DNA of 64,000 nucleotides, taken from positions 62,001 to 126,000 of the forward strand of contig JAFDVK010000003.1 in assembly GCA_018269005.1 (NCBI GenBank). The letters run 5' to 3'. The stretch comes from Acidobacteriota bacterium. Its GTDB lineage: Bacteria > Acidobacteriota > Blastocatellia > Pyrinomonadales > Pyrinomonadaceae. Positions 33,829-42,937 of the stretch are shown here, piece after piece. The number at the start of each line of letters is the position of its first letter. Position 1 is the first letter of the stretch. The notes beneath the pieces were generated by a model. That model was not told where the DNA came from. It worked only from the letters and a program-made list of their open reading frames with translations, and did no database searches. Both the position numbers and the translations under genes were made by a program.

Positions 33829-35829
33829 CTACATCTTTGCGGGCACTTCGATGCCAAGGTCCGCGAGTGCAGCTTTTAGGCTCCTTGAAGCAAAAAATGC
33901 AGCAGAGACTAGCACGGCACGCCGCGTCGCATCAGCCTCCGCGATGATCTTGTGATTGTGGTAGAAGAGGTTGAAAGCCTTCGCGAGATTGAATGTGTAT
34001 TTCGCGAGGATCGCCGGTTCGTTGGCATTTGCCGCCTGACGAATGGTCTCCTCAAGACGAGAAGCAAGGGCGATCAAAGCCCAGATCTCATCACCGCCTT
34101 CGCCCGCAAAAACTTCGTTGACCTTCCCTTTGTCAGCAAGGTTCGGCAAAAGGGAATCCACGTTTTCGCCTTTCTCGGCGAGTTTCCGGAAGATCGAATT
34201 TGCCCGAACCGCAGAATATTGACAGAAGCAGCCGGTCTCACCCTCAAAGGAAAGAGCTTCTTTGAAATCGAAGACGATCACGGTGTTTCGCGTAAATTTG
34301 AGGAGAAAATATCGAAGGGCACCGATCGCAAGTTGATGGGCGATGTGCCGTTTTTCTTCTTCGCTCTCATCCGGATGACGCGATCCAACCTCGGCGTACG
34401 CATTCGCTTCGAGTCGAACGATCAGATCGTCGGCCTTTACGCCGAGGCCTTTGCGGCCGCTCATTTCGATAAAGGATCGCTTGCGGTCATCGTCCGACAG
34501 CTTAAAGCCAAGCTCCTCGGCCGCTGACGGAGAAAGAGCGACCATCTCGTACGCAAGGTGGACGCTCGCCGAAAGCCCGCGTTCGGGAGAGATCGCGGCC
34601 ACGCCCTTCTTTACGATCTCCTGCGGATATGACTGCCGCGTATCGATGACGTTGTAGATCTTTTCGCCGCCGCCGAACTTCGGATGTGCGGCAGAACCTT
34701 CACCGGCCGTAGTTATCCAAACTTCGCCGCCGGCATCGTTCCGAAATGGACGGTAGTTGAAATCGAGTCCGAGAATGCCGAGTTTCCACATCTGGTACGC
34801 GATGTCCTTTCCCGTGTAGGTCACCGTTCCGTTCGACCGGACAAGGATCTTGTCGGCCTCGTGTTCGTCGGTTCCCGCGTGTTCTTCGAACGGCATCACC
34901 CAGCAGCCGGCGTGCTTGCCCTCGCTCTCAAAACGCACGACGCCAAGCTCTTTCATCTTCTCGAACGCTTTGTCCCAAAAATGCAGGTGAAGGATCTCGG
35001 ATTCCCGCGGCAGAAGGTCGTAGTAGATCGACAGACGCTCCATTGTTTCGAGTATGCACTCGACGTTCCGCGTCGCTACGAATTCGGCGAATTCAGCCGT
35101 CGCATTGCCGCCTTCTTCAAGAGCGTGGAGTACTTCGGCACGACGTTCCTTCAACGATTCGTCGGTCTGGAACGTCTGACCGACCTTTGCGTAAAGGTCC
35201 CAGCAATAATGATCGAAACGCTTACCTTGAGCCGTAAGCTCTTTGTCCAAAGCCTTGACCGAATCAAGATCGCGTCCTTCGAGATAGAGAAACCCGACCA
35301 CAACGTCGGCAACTTGAACGCCCGTGTTGTCGATGTAGTTCTGGATCTCGACATCCTTGCCCGTGCTCGTCAAAATGCGTGCGAATGTGTCGCCGAGCAC
35401 GGAATTTCTTACATGGCCAATGTGTGCGGCCTTGTTCGGGTTGACCGAAGTGTGTTCGATACACACCTTTGCACGATCCGCGGCGGCGAGGCTCTTTACA
35501 GGATCGAGTTGGGCATTCTGTGCAAGAAAATCCGCACGGTCGAAGAAGATATTCAAATAGCCTGCACCTGCGACGTCAACGCGTTCAACGCCGGGCGTGC
35601 CTTCGATCGCGGCCTTCAAGGTTTCGCCGATCGCACGCGGATTCGCCTTTTCGCCCGTCTGCTGCTTGATGAGCTTTGCAAGCTCAAATGCAACAGGGAA
35701 TGCGAGATCGCCAAGCTCTGTTTTTGGCGGAATTTCGGCGGCGATATTCTCAAGTTTTACGGAAAAATGTGTCTCAGCGGCGGCTTTGACCTTTTCGTCG
35801 AGCAAAGCCCGTAGTTCTAATAGCGTCAT
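33829..35829 (-). CDS. argS: arginyl-tRNA synthetase
   Basis: The class I enzyme charges tRNA-Arg. The 666-residue protein has the N-terminal Arg-tRNA domain (about 1-110) with TELGDLAFP. The HIGH motif is in NPNKAAHIGHVRNSVLGD, the KMSKS-equivalent is in MSGRKGLGVKADDL, and the C-terminal DALR anticodon-binding domain starts near 545. The start at ATG 35829 is taken over a TTG at 35850. It lies upstream of the trp leader on the same strand, with the trp promoter just after its stop codon. Length is slightly above the usual 550-600 residues. Confidence 0.95.
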   Translation of the reverse strand: MTLLELRALLDEKVKAAAETHFSVKLENIAAEIPPKTELGDLAFPVAFELAKLIKQQTGEKANPRAIGETLKAAIEGTPGVERVDVAGAGYLNIFFDRADFLAQNAQLDPVKSLAAADRAKVCIEHTSVNPNKAAHIGHVRNSVLGDTFARILTSTGKDVEIQNYIDNTGVQVADVVVGFLYLEGRDLDSVKALDKELTAQGKRFDHYCWDLYAKVGQTFQTDESLKERRAEVLHALEEGGNATAEFAEFVATRNVECILETMERLSIYYDLLPRESEILHLHFWDKAFEKMKELGVVRFESEGKHAGCWVMPFEEHAGTDEHEADKILVRSNGTVTYTGKDIAYQMWKLGILGLDFNYRPFRNDAGGEVWITTAGEGSAAHPKFGGGEKIYNVIDTRQSYPQEIVKKGVAAISPERGLSASVHLAYEMVALSPSAAEELGFKLSDDDRKRSFIEMSGRKGLGVKADDLIVRLEANAYAEVGSRHPDESEEEKRHIAHQLAIGALRYFLLKFTRNTVIVFDFKEALSFEGETGCFCQYSAVRANSIFRKLAEKGENVDSLLPNLADKGKVNEVFAGEGGDEIWALIALASRLEETIRQAANANEPAILAKYTFNLAKAFNLFYHNHKIIAEADATRRAVLVSAAFFASRSLKAALADLGIEVPAKM

Positions 35830-35946
35830 GACAGTCAGGATAAACGCCAAATTATATCGTTACGAAAGCAAAAATAACAGCGAAGCGGTTGGCTGTGAAT
35901 TGCCCGAACTTTTTATTTTGCAGCGAAATAGCTAAAATCAAGACCG

Positions 35947-37161
35947 ATGAGGACACTCTATTTTGACTGTTTTTCGGGCGCGAGCGGGAATATGATCCTC
36001 GGCGCTCTCCTTGAACTTGGCGTCGATGCGGACGCACTGCGGGCCGAACTCGCAAAACTGAAGCTTTCAGGGATTGAGTTGGTCGTCGAAAAGGTCGATC
36101 GTTCCGGCATCAGCTCAACGCACGTCGAGGTAAAATATCCGCACGAGCACGTCCATCGCCATTTGAAGGATATCGTGAAGATCATCAGCGAAAGTTCGCT
36201 CAACGACACGATAAAAGAGCGATCGGTGGCGATCTTTACACGTTTGGCCGAGGCTGAAGCGAAAGTGCATGGAATCTCGGTCGAACGCGTGCATTTTCAC
36301 GAGGTCGGGGCGTTGGACGCGATCGTTGACATCGTCGGAGCGTGCATCGGCTTTGAGATCCTGGGAATAGAGAATTTCGTCGCCTCTTCGCTCAACCTCG
36401 GCAGCGGGACGATCGAGATCGCACACGGGAAGTTTCCTGTTCCGCCACCCGCGGTCGCTGAGTTGGTTCGCGGAATTCCGGTCCACTCGAGCGAAGATAC
36501 GGGCGAGTTGGTGACGCCAACGGGTGCGGCGATAATCTCAACGTTATGTGAGAGTTACGGCATATTACCTGAGATGAAGATCGAACAAATTGGTTATGGT
36601 GCCGGCACCCGCGATCGTAAGGGGTCGCCAAACGTCATTCGCCTGATGTTGGGCGAAACAATTGGTACGACGATCTCGCCGGGCCGCGCCGTCGAGAAGC
36701 TTGTCGTCCTTGAATCGAATATCGACGATGCTTCGCCTCAAACACTTGGTTTCGCGATGGAAAGGGCATTTGAGGCAAATGCTTTGGACTGCTGGTTCAC
36801 GCCGATCCAGATGAAGAAGGATCGCCCGGCGACGTTATTATCTGTCTTGTGCGAACCGTCTGACGTCGAACGTATCCAACAACTCCTGTTCCGCGAGACG
36901 ACGACCATCGGTATTCGCAAGAGCGAGGTTGAGCGAGTGAGTCTCGAAAGAACCTCAGAAACGCTCGTGACGGAGTTTGGGGAAGTTCAAGTAAAGGTTT
37001 CGCGATTAGATGGTAAAGTGTTGACACGAAAGGCCGAATTCGACGACGTAAAGCGTATTGCCAGCGAAACTGGTGAGCCATTGAGGAGCATTGCCGCAAA
37101 GATCGAGAGAATACTAGACCAACAGGACGAGGCCTTGACGAAGGCCGCTGCGAAAGGTTGA
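35947..37161 (+). CDS. larC: nickel-pincer cofactor nickel insertase LarC
   Basis: LarC inserts nickel into the pincer nucleotide cofactor used by lactate racemase and related enzymes. The 404-residue protein shows the family start YFDCFSGASGNMILGALLEL, the His-rich block HVHRHLKDI, FHEVGALDAIVDIVG, and the TPTGAAIIS motif. In Lactobacillus the two parts are joined by programmed frameshifting; here one continuous frame covers both. The other lar genes (larA, B, E) are not in the window. It overlaps folE by one base. Confidence 0.93.
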   Translation: MRTLYFDCFSGASGNMILGALLELGVDADALRAELAKLKLSGIELVVEKVDRSGISSTHVEVKYPHEHVHRHLKDIVKIISESSLNDTIKERSVAIFTRLAEAEAKVHGISVERVHFHEVGALDAIVDIVGACIGFEILGIENFVASSLNLGSGTIEIAHGKFPVPPPAVAELVRGIPVHSSEDTGELVTPTGAAIISTLCESYGILPEMKIEQIGYGAGTRDRKGSPNVIRLMLGETIGTTISPGRAVEKLVVLESNIDDASPQTLGFAMERAFEANALDCWFTPIQMKKDRPATLLSVLCEPSDVERIQQLLFRETTTIGIRKSEVERVSLERTSETLVTEFGEVQVKVSRLDGKVLTRKAEFDDVKRIASETGEPLRSIAAKIERILDQQDEALTKAAAKG

Positions 37162-37757
37162 TGGCAGGGAAAACGAAGAAAAGAACCAAGAAGAACTCGG
37201 TCGATCTAAAGAAGATCTCGGCCGGCGTCCGGCTCATTCTCGAAGGCATTGGCGAGGACGCGGACCGCGACGGTCTGGTCAAAACGCCGGAGCGCGTAGC
37301 GGATTTTTACGCGGAGTTGACCGAAGGAATGTGGATCGACCCGAGCGAGTTCATCGTCCCTTTGCCGGGGGATTCGCACGACGAGATGGTGCTTGTGAAG
37401 GATATCTCGATCTCATCGATCTGCGAACATCACCTCGCTCCGTTCACCGGTAAATGCCATATAGCGTACATTCCCAAGGACGGCCGCATAGTCGGACTTT
37501 CAAAGCTCGCGCGGCTTGCCGAGGTTTTCTCGCGAAGGCTGCAGGTTCAGGAAAGGCTAACGCAGGAGATCGCAAATACGTTATTCGATAATCTCAAGCC
37601 GCTCGGCGTAATGGTCGTGATCGAGGCCGAACATACGTGTATGACACTCCGCGGCGTTAGAAAGCCCGGTTCCGTCACGGTTACATCCGCGGTTCTCGGC
37701 GGCTTCCGAAGCGACCCGCGAACACGGGCTGAGGCAATGGCACATATCAAAGGATAA
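37161..37757 (+). CDS. folE: GTP cyclohydrolase I
   Basis: The enzyme converts GTP to dihydroneopterin triphosphate, the first step to folate. The 198-residue protein shows the zinc and catalytic residues in ICEHHLAPFTGKCHIAYIP, then GLSKLARLAEVFSRRLQVQE, and the second zinc Cys in EAEHTCMTLRGVRKPGS. The first 18 residues are Lys-rich. The start overlaps the larC stop (TGATG). The M28 peptidase gene begins 2 bases after it. Confidence 0.96.
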   Translation: MAGKTKKRTKKNSVDLKKISAGVRLILEGIGEDADRDGLVKTPERVADFYAELTEGMWIDPSEFIVPLPGDSHDEMVLVKDISISSICEHHLAPFTGKCHIAYIPKDGRIVGLSKLARLAEVFSRRLQVQERLTQEIANTLFDNLKPLGVMVVIEAEHTCMTLRGVRKPGSVTVTSAVLGGFRSDPRTRAEAMAHIKG

Positions 37758-37759
37758 TA

Positions 37760-39412
37760 ATGAAAAAACTACTCGTTCTTTTGTCGCTTGCGTCGCTGCT
37801 TGCGATCGCCGCTTTTGCTCAGGATTATACGTCGAAATTCAGCGAAGCTAAGATGCGCGAACGCGTGAAAACGCTTTCGTCTGACGCGTTCGAAGGCCGC
37901 GGGCCGGGAACTCCCGGCGGTCAAAGGGCGGCGAAATATATCGCCGACCAGATGCGTCTCGCAGGCGTTCAACCCGGTAATGGCAAGAGCTATTATCAGC
38001 AGATTAATTTCGTCGCTCTGAAGGCCGATCCGAATACGAAACTGCAAGTTTCAGGCAAGAACGGCGGGAAAGACTATCGTTTCCTCGATGACTTCGTTGC
38101 ATCGACCGGCGCTCAGCGGCCTTCGATCAACACGAAAGCGGAGCTTGTCTTTATGGGCTATGGCATCGATGCCCCGCTCTATAAATGGAACGATTACAAG
38201 GGCAGCGCCAGCGACTTTCGCGGCAAGTATCTGATGATCCTTGTCAACGATCCGCCCGCGACAAAGAGCGAGCCCGATCTGTTCGGGGGCGATGCACTTA
38301 CTTATTTTGGCCGCTGGACATACAAATACGAAGAAGCGGCCCGGCGTGGTGCGGCGGGGGTAATTCTCGTTCACACGGACAAGTCTGCAGGCTATGGATG
38401 GAACGTCATCCGCAGTTCGAACGGCAGTTGGCGGTATGAGATTCTGCGTACGAAGAACGACAAGAGGCCTTACCTCGATGTCCGGGCGTGGGCGACCGAA
38501 GATGCGGCCGAGAATATTCTCGAGCAGGCGGGGTTGAACCTCAAGGAACTATCGAAAGCCGCGAAGAGTCGTGATTTCAAGCCGGTAAAGACCGGCCTTA
38601 CCGTCAGCCTCGATCTTCAGAGCGAGACAAAGCATATCGCTTCGCCGAACGTTGTTGGAAAAGTTGCAGGAAGCGATCCAAAACTGAGCTCGCAGTACGT
38701 GGTCTATACCGCGCATTACGATCATCTCGGCATCGGTGAACCGAATAAGGACGGTGACAAGATATATAACGGTGCGTACGATAATGCGTCAGGCGTGAGT
38801 GCTGTTCTCGGCGTTGCGGAGGCGTTGGCAAAAATGCCGATCAAGCAGCGGCCGCGGCGTTCATTCTATTTCCTTTTCCCGACGGCAGAAGAGCAAGGCC
38901 TCCTCGGTGCGGAATATTATTCAAGGCATCCGCTAGTGCCGCTTGCCAAAACCGCTGCGAACATAAATCTCGACGGCGTGAATTTCGTCGGCAAGGTCGA
39001 TGATTTCATCGCCCTCGGAGCCAATCGTTCGTCGATGATCGATCAGATCGAGGCCGCGGCAAAGGAACGGAAGTTCACCATCAAGGACGATCCGGATCCC
39101 GGACAAGGATTCTTTTTCCGCTCGGATCACTTTCCCTTTGCGAAGGTCGGAGTTCCTGCGGTCAATTTCTCTCACGGCGACCATTTCCTCGACAAGTCGA
39201 ACAAGGACGCCTCTAGGTTTTTGTCCGATTACACCGAAAAGTACTATCACCAGGTCGGCGACGAATATCACGATTGGTGGGATATGTCCGCAATGGTGCA
39301 GGAAGCGGAGTTCGCACTCTCGTTCGGCATCAAGATCGCCAACGCTCCGAAGATGCCCAGGTATAAGCTGACCGATGAATTCTCGGCTCCAGACAAGAAG
39401 AGATTGCCTTAA
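37760..39412 (+). CDS. exported M28 family zinc aminopeptidase with PA domain
   Basis: The 550-residue protein has a signal peptide (KKLLVLLSLASLLAIAAF, cleaved after AQ) and a protease-associated domain (about 110-260). The M28 catalytic domain has zinc ligands visible in TAHYDHLG, YDNASGVS, TAEEQGLLGAEY, NLDGVNFVG and SDHFPFAK...NFSHG. It is expected to cleave amino acids from peptides in the periplasm or outside the cell. It sits in a run of co-oriented housekeeping genes (larC, folE, metG, tatD) with very short gaps. Confidence 0.93.
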   Translation: MKKLLVLLSLASLLAIAAFAQDYTSKFSEAKMRERVKTLSSDAFEGRGPGTPGGQRAAKYIADQMRLAGVQPGNGKSYYQQINFVALKADPNTKLQVSGKNGGKDYRFLDDFVASTGAQRPSINTKAELVFMGYGIDAPLYKWNDYKGSASDFRGKYLMILVNDPPATKSEPDLFGGDALTYFGRWTYKYEEAARRGAAGVILVHTDKSAGYGWNVIRSSNGSWRYEILRTKNDKRPYLDVRAWATEDAAENILEQAGLNLKELSKAAKSRDFKPVKTGLTVSLDLQSETKHIASPNVVGKVAGSDPKLSSQYVVYTAHYDHLGIGEPNKDGDKIYNGAYDNASGVSAVLGVAEALAKMPIKQRPRRSFYFLFPTAEEQGLLGAEYYSRHPLVPLAKTAANINLDGVNFVGKVDDFIALGANRSSMIDQIEAAAKERKFTIKDDPDPGQGFFFRSDHFPFAKVGVPAVNFSHGDHFLDKSNKDASRFLSDYTEKYYHQVGDEYHDWWDMSAMVQEAEFALSFGIKIANAPKMPRYKLTDEFSAPDKKRLP

Positions 39413-39423
39413 ACTTTTTTGAA

Positions 39424-41457
39424 ATGCCAGAGACTTTTTACATTACAACGCCGATCTACTATGCGAATAGCTTGCCGCATCTCGGACATCTGTACACGAC
39501 AATAGTGGCCGACGCCATTCGGCGCTATAAGCGCCAACGCGGATTCGACACCTTCTTTTTGACCGGAACGGACGAGCACGGGATCAATATCCAGCGTGCC
39601 GCGGAGAAAGAAGGCAGAAGTCCGAAAGAGCAGGTAGATATCATTTCTACCGAACTCAAGCGAATGTTTGCGTCCTTCGCGTTGGATACAGAGAACGGCG
39701 GGTATGACACCTTTATGCGTACGACCGAGTCGTTCCATTATGCCGGTGCGCAGAAGTTTTGGCTCGATATCGCAAAGAACAAGACCCCAAAAGGAAATTC
39801 GACTATATACAAAGGCTTTTACGAAGGCTGGTTCTGTGCCCCGTGTGCCGAGTTCAAGACGGAAGAACAGTATTTCATTCCGGAGGGCTCTGACCAGCCG
39901 CATTGTCCGATTCACGAACGCCCACTCGATAAGATCGCGGAGGAAAGCTACTTTTTCCGCTTATCGGATTATCAGGAGTTTTTGATCGAGACGATCGAGG
40001 CCGAACCGACGCGAGTGCGCCCTGATGCCCGTCGTAACGAAGTTCTCTCTTTTGTGCGCGGCGGGCTTCAGGATCTTTCGATCAGCCGGCAGCGATCGGC
40101 GGTCTCGTGGGGAATTCCGGTTCCCGGAGACGACGACCACGTTATGTATGTTTGGCTCGATGCCTTGTCGAATTACATCACGGCCTTAGGTTATGGCAGC
40201 GATGATCCGTCAGCCTTTGAGAGGTATTGGCAGAACGTCACGCATCTTGTCGGCAAAGACATCCTTCGGTTCCATACGGTCTATTGGTTCTCATTCCTCG
40301 CGGCCGCAGGGCTAAAGCTTCCGCAGACGGTTTTTGCCCACGGAATGTGGCTTGATGCCAATGGGCGAAAGATGGGCAAGACAATAGGTAACGTCATAGA
40401 AGTTGATGTATTACTTCAGTATTTTCAGGTCGATGCCGTCCGCTATTTTGTTCTCCGTGAAATGGTCTTTGGTCAGGATGGCAAGTTCGGTTACGAGAAT
40501 CTCATCGACCGCGCGAATGCCGATCTTGCAAGCGGTCTCGGCAATCTTGCGAGCCGCACATTGTCGATGATCGATAAATATCGCGATGGTAAGATCCCGA
40601 CGGGCGGCGGTGAGCTTGCGGACGTGGTCGAGTCGAACCGTAATAATTTTATCGGGCATTTCGACAGACTCGAGTTTAGCCAGTCGCTTGAATCAGCTTG
40701 GGCGGTCATTGCAGCGGCGGACAAGATGATTTCGGACTCAAAACCCTGGCTGCTGGCAAAAGACCCCGCGCAGGCGAAAGAGCTGGACAACGTTCTTTAC
40801 CAAGCCGCCGAAACGCTACGCTGGCTGTGCGTGATGATTTACCCCGTAATGCCGCGTTCGTGTGAAAAGATCTATAGGCAGCTGGGACTGAATGAAGAGT
40901 TGGGGATAGCAGACCCTGAGAAACTCGAATGGGGCGGGCTCGCGGCCGGTACGACGATCGGCGAGAGCGAAGCGGTTTTTCCAAGAATTGATAAGACAAA
41001 AGTTATGAATGAGATCAATGAGCAGTCAGCAGTTAGCAATGAGCAGCCGTCAAAATCGGAACCGGGAGCGATAGCGACTGGGTCATCGGCTGATGTCGAG
41101 ACGCCGTTAGCCGAGGAGATCTTCATCACGATAGACGATTTTCTAAAGGTCGAGCTTCGTGTCGGTGAGATCAAGGTCGCAGAACGCATCCCGAACGCCG
41201 ACAAACTCCTACGTTTCGAGATCGATCTCGCAGAAGAGAAGCCGCGTCAGATACTCGCAGGACTTGCCGAATATTACGATCCCGAAAAACTCATCGGCCG
41301 CAAGGTCGTTGTCGTCGCAAATCTAAAGCCGCGCAAAATGCGCGGCCTAGAGTCGCAGGGAATGATCTGCGCCGCATCTCTCGAAGACGGTTCCGGCCCG
41401 AATCCGGCCCTCGCAACCTTCCTCGAAGACGTCGAGATCGGTGCGAGGTTGAAATAG
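39424..41457 (+). CDS. metG: methionyl-tRNA synthetase
   Basis: The class I enzyme charges tRNA-Met. The 677-residue protein shows the HIGH motif as HLGHLYT (about 19-25), a zinc site CAPC...CPIH (about 139-160), the KMSKS motif as KMGKTIG (about 316-322), the anticodon-binding helical domain, and a C-terminal tRNA-binding OB domain (about 570-677, DDFLKVELRVGEIKVAE). The linker at about 530-560 is low-complexity and its DNA (41012-41060) reads like the GCAGTCAGCAGTTAGC-type intergenic repeat, so the linker may derive from a repeat. Confidence 0.95.
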   Translation: MPETFYITTPIYYANSLPHLGHLYTTIVADAIRRYKRQRGFDTFFLTGTDEHGINIQRAAEKEGRSPKEQVDIISTELKRMFASFALDTENGGYDTFMRTTESFHYAGAQKFWLDIAKNKTPKGNSTIYKGFYEGWFCAPCAEFKTEEQYFIPEGSDQPHCPIHERPLDKIAEESYFFRLSDYQEFLIETIEAEPTRVRPDARRNEVLSFVRGGLQDLSISRQRSAVSWGIPVPGDDDHVMYVWLDALSNYITALGYGSDDPSAFERYWQNVTHLVGKDILRFHTVYWFSFLAAAGLKLPQTVFAHGMWLDANGRKMGKTIGNVIEVDVLLQYFQVDAVRYFVLREMVFGQDGKFGYENLIDRANADLASGLGNLASRTLSMIDKYRDGKIPTGGGELADVVESNRNNFIGHFDRLEFSQSLESAWAVIAAADKMISDSKPWLLAKDPAQAKELDNVLYQAAETLRWLCVMIYPVMPRSCEKIYRQLGLNEELGIADPEKLEWGGLAAGTTIGESEAVFPRIDKTKVMNEINEQSAVSNEQPSKSEPGAIATGSSADVETPLAEEIFITIDDFLKVELRVGEIKVAERIPNADKLLRFEIDLAEEKPRQILAGLAEYYDPEKLIGRKVVVVANLKPRKMRGLESQGMICAASLEDGSGPNPALATFLEDVEIGARLK

Positions 41458-41471
41458 TCGCAATTTCTGCA

Positions 41472-42362
41472 GTGATAATTGATTCTCATTGCCATATTGA
41501 CGGGGAAGGTTTCGACGAAGATCGGGACGAGGTCGTTGCGCGTGCTAGGGCGGCGGGCGTTGCCGCGATGCTGAATGTCGGGACGGGCGATCCGTATTCG
41601 GATGATTTTCGCCGGGCGGTGGCCGTCGCCGAAAGATACGAAAATGTGTTTGCATCTGTGGGCGTTCATCCGCATGACGCGAAGTTGTACGATGATGCCG
41701 CCGAAAATCACCTGATCGATCTCGTGAAAGGTTCAGAAAAGATCATTGCGTGGGGCGAGATCGGGCTTGATTACCATTATGATCACAGCCCGCGTGACGT
41801 ACAGCGGGACGTTTTTCGCCGGCAGATCCGTGTTGCGAAAGGATTGAATCTGCCGATCATCATTCACAGCCGTGCGGCAGATGAAGAAACGGTCAGGATA
41901 CTGGCGGAGGAATTCTCGACCTCAACAGACATCGCGAAACCTTTGACTGATAGCTCACAGCTGACAGCTGACGGCTGTAATTTAGAGAGCAGCTATCAGC
42001 CGCAAGCTATCAGCTATGAGCAAAGACCGGGGATCATGCATTGCTTCGGCGGAACGCCGGAAATGGCAAAAGCTTGTCTCGATATTGGTTTTCTTATCTC
42101 CTTTGCTGGCAACGTTACGTTCAAGAAAGCTGAGAATCTGCGTGAGGCTGCTCGCGTCGTTCCATTTGACAGATTGTTGGTTGAAACCGACTGCCCATTC
42201 CTAACGCCGGTACCGTTCCGCGGGAAGCGTAACGAGCCTGCGTTCGTCGTTCATACGGCGGAGTTTCTTGCCAAGCTTTACGGAGTTTCGCTCGAAACGA
42301 TCGCCGAACACACGACGCGAAATTTTCTTGATCTATTCAAATTGAGTTTGGCCGCAGATTGA
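41472..42362 (+). CDS. tatD: TatD family metal-dependent deoxyribonuclease
   Basis: The 296-residue protein is a TatD-type TIM-barrel nuclease: IDSHCHID (His6, His8), GEIGLDYHYD with the metal-binding Glu, PIIIHSRAADEE, MHCFGG and ETDCPFLTPVPFRGKRNEP. The GTG at 41472 is the only sensible start. About 30 residues (roughly 152-185) between ILAEEF and GIMHCF are not normal for the family and are encoded by a palindromic repeat (41953-42021) read in frame. The loop position suggests the enzyme still folds. The gene follows metG after 14 bases, a common pairing. Confidence 0.9.
   Translation: MIIDSHCHIDGEGFDEDRDEVVARARAAGVAAMLNVGTGDPYSDDFRRAVAVAERYENVFASVGVHPHDAKLYDDAAENHLIDLVKGSEKIIAWGEIGLDYHYDHSPRDVQRDVFRRQIRVAKGLNLPIIIHSRAADEETVRILAEEFSTSTDIAKPLTDSSQLTADGCNLESSYQPQAISYEQRPGIMHCFGGTPEMAKACLDIGFLISFAGNVTFKKAENLREAARVVPFDRLLVETDCPFLTPVPFRGKRNEPAFVVHTAEFLAKLYGVSLETIAEHTTRNFLDLFKLSLAAD
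41953..42021 (+). repeat. palindromic repeat element inside tatD
   Basis: GCTCACAG...GACGGCTG (41953-41977) and CAGCCGCA...CTATGAGC (41997-42021) are inverted copies of 25 bases with 21 matches, around a 19-base loop. The words AGCTGACAGCTGA/TAGCTGATAGCT are typical of short dispersed palindromes. It keeps the tatD frame open. Confidence 0.85.
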
Positions 42363-42428
42363 CGCGGATATCGCAGATCGGCAGCGAAATAGGCAGCTTT
42401 CGTCTGCGTCATTTGCGTTGATGCGGTA
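42352..42428. repeat. imperfect inverted repeat at the end of tatD
   Basis: CCGCAGATTGACGCGG (from 42352) with CGCAGAT is mirrored by GTCTGCGTCATTTGCGTTGATGCGG (42402-42426). It overlaps the last tatD codons and fills the gap before the YajQ gene. It resembles a REP-type element or a terminator; I cannot tell which. Confidence 0.5.
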
Positions 42429-42444
42429 AAATAACTATTAAACT

Positions 42445-42936
42445 ATGGCAAAAGAGAATTCATTTGATGTCGTCTCAAAGACGGATTACGCAGAGGTTAC
42501 GAACGCGCTTCATCAAACGACGAAAGAGGTGTCGCAGCGCTTCGACTTTAAGGGCAGCAAGGCCGCGGTGGAACTCGTTGACAAGGACCTTGTGTTATCG
42601 GCCGAAGATGAGACCAAGCTTCGCAATATGAACGATATTCTGCAGGGCAAGCTCGTAAAACGCGGCGTCTCCCTCAAGGCCCTCGATTATCAAAAGATCG
42701 AACCGGCGGCCGGCGGCACGGTGCGCCAATCGGTCAAGATCCAGTCCGGCATTCCCGGCGACAAGGCAAAAGAGATCGTCAAGTTCATCAAAGATGCAAA
42801 GTTAAAGGTTCAGGCGTCCATCCAGGGCGATACCGTTCGCGTTTCAGGCAAAGACCGCGACACCCTTCAGGACGTGATCGCACGGCTAAAAGCTAAAGAT
42901 TTCGGTATCGATATGCAGTTCGATAATTACCGTTAG
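42445..42936 (+). CDS. YajQ family nucleotide-binding protein
   Basis: The 163-residue protein matches YajQ throughout: SFDVVSKTDYAEVTNAL, KEVSQRFDFKGSKAAVEL, RGVSLKALDYQK, and the end VRVSGKDRDTLQDVIARLKAKDF. The two domains are tandem ferredoxin-like folds. Members in Xanthomonas bind cyclic di-GMP, but other members are only known to bind nucleotides, so the ligand is open. The next gene starts 1 base after its stop. Confidence 0.93.
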   Translation: MAKENSFDVVSKTDYAEVTNALHQTTKEVSQRFDFKGSKAAVELVDKDLVLSAEDETKLRNMNDILQGKLVKRGVSLKALDYQKIEPAAGGTVRQSVKIQSGIPGDKAKEIVKFIKDAKLKVQASIQGDTVRVSGKDRDTLQDVIARLKAKDFGIDMQFDNYR

Positions 42937-42937
42937 A

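Noticed and set aside
34684..35814. 376-codon open frame on the plus strand
   Set aside because: It lies entirely antisense to argS, has no family motif, and reflects the third-position bias of argS.
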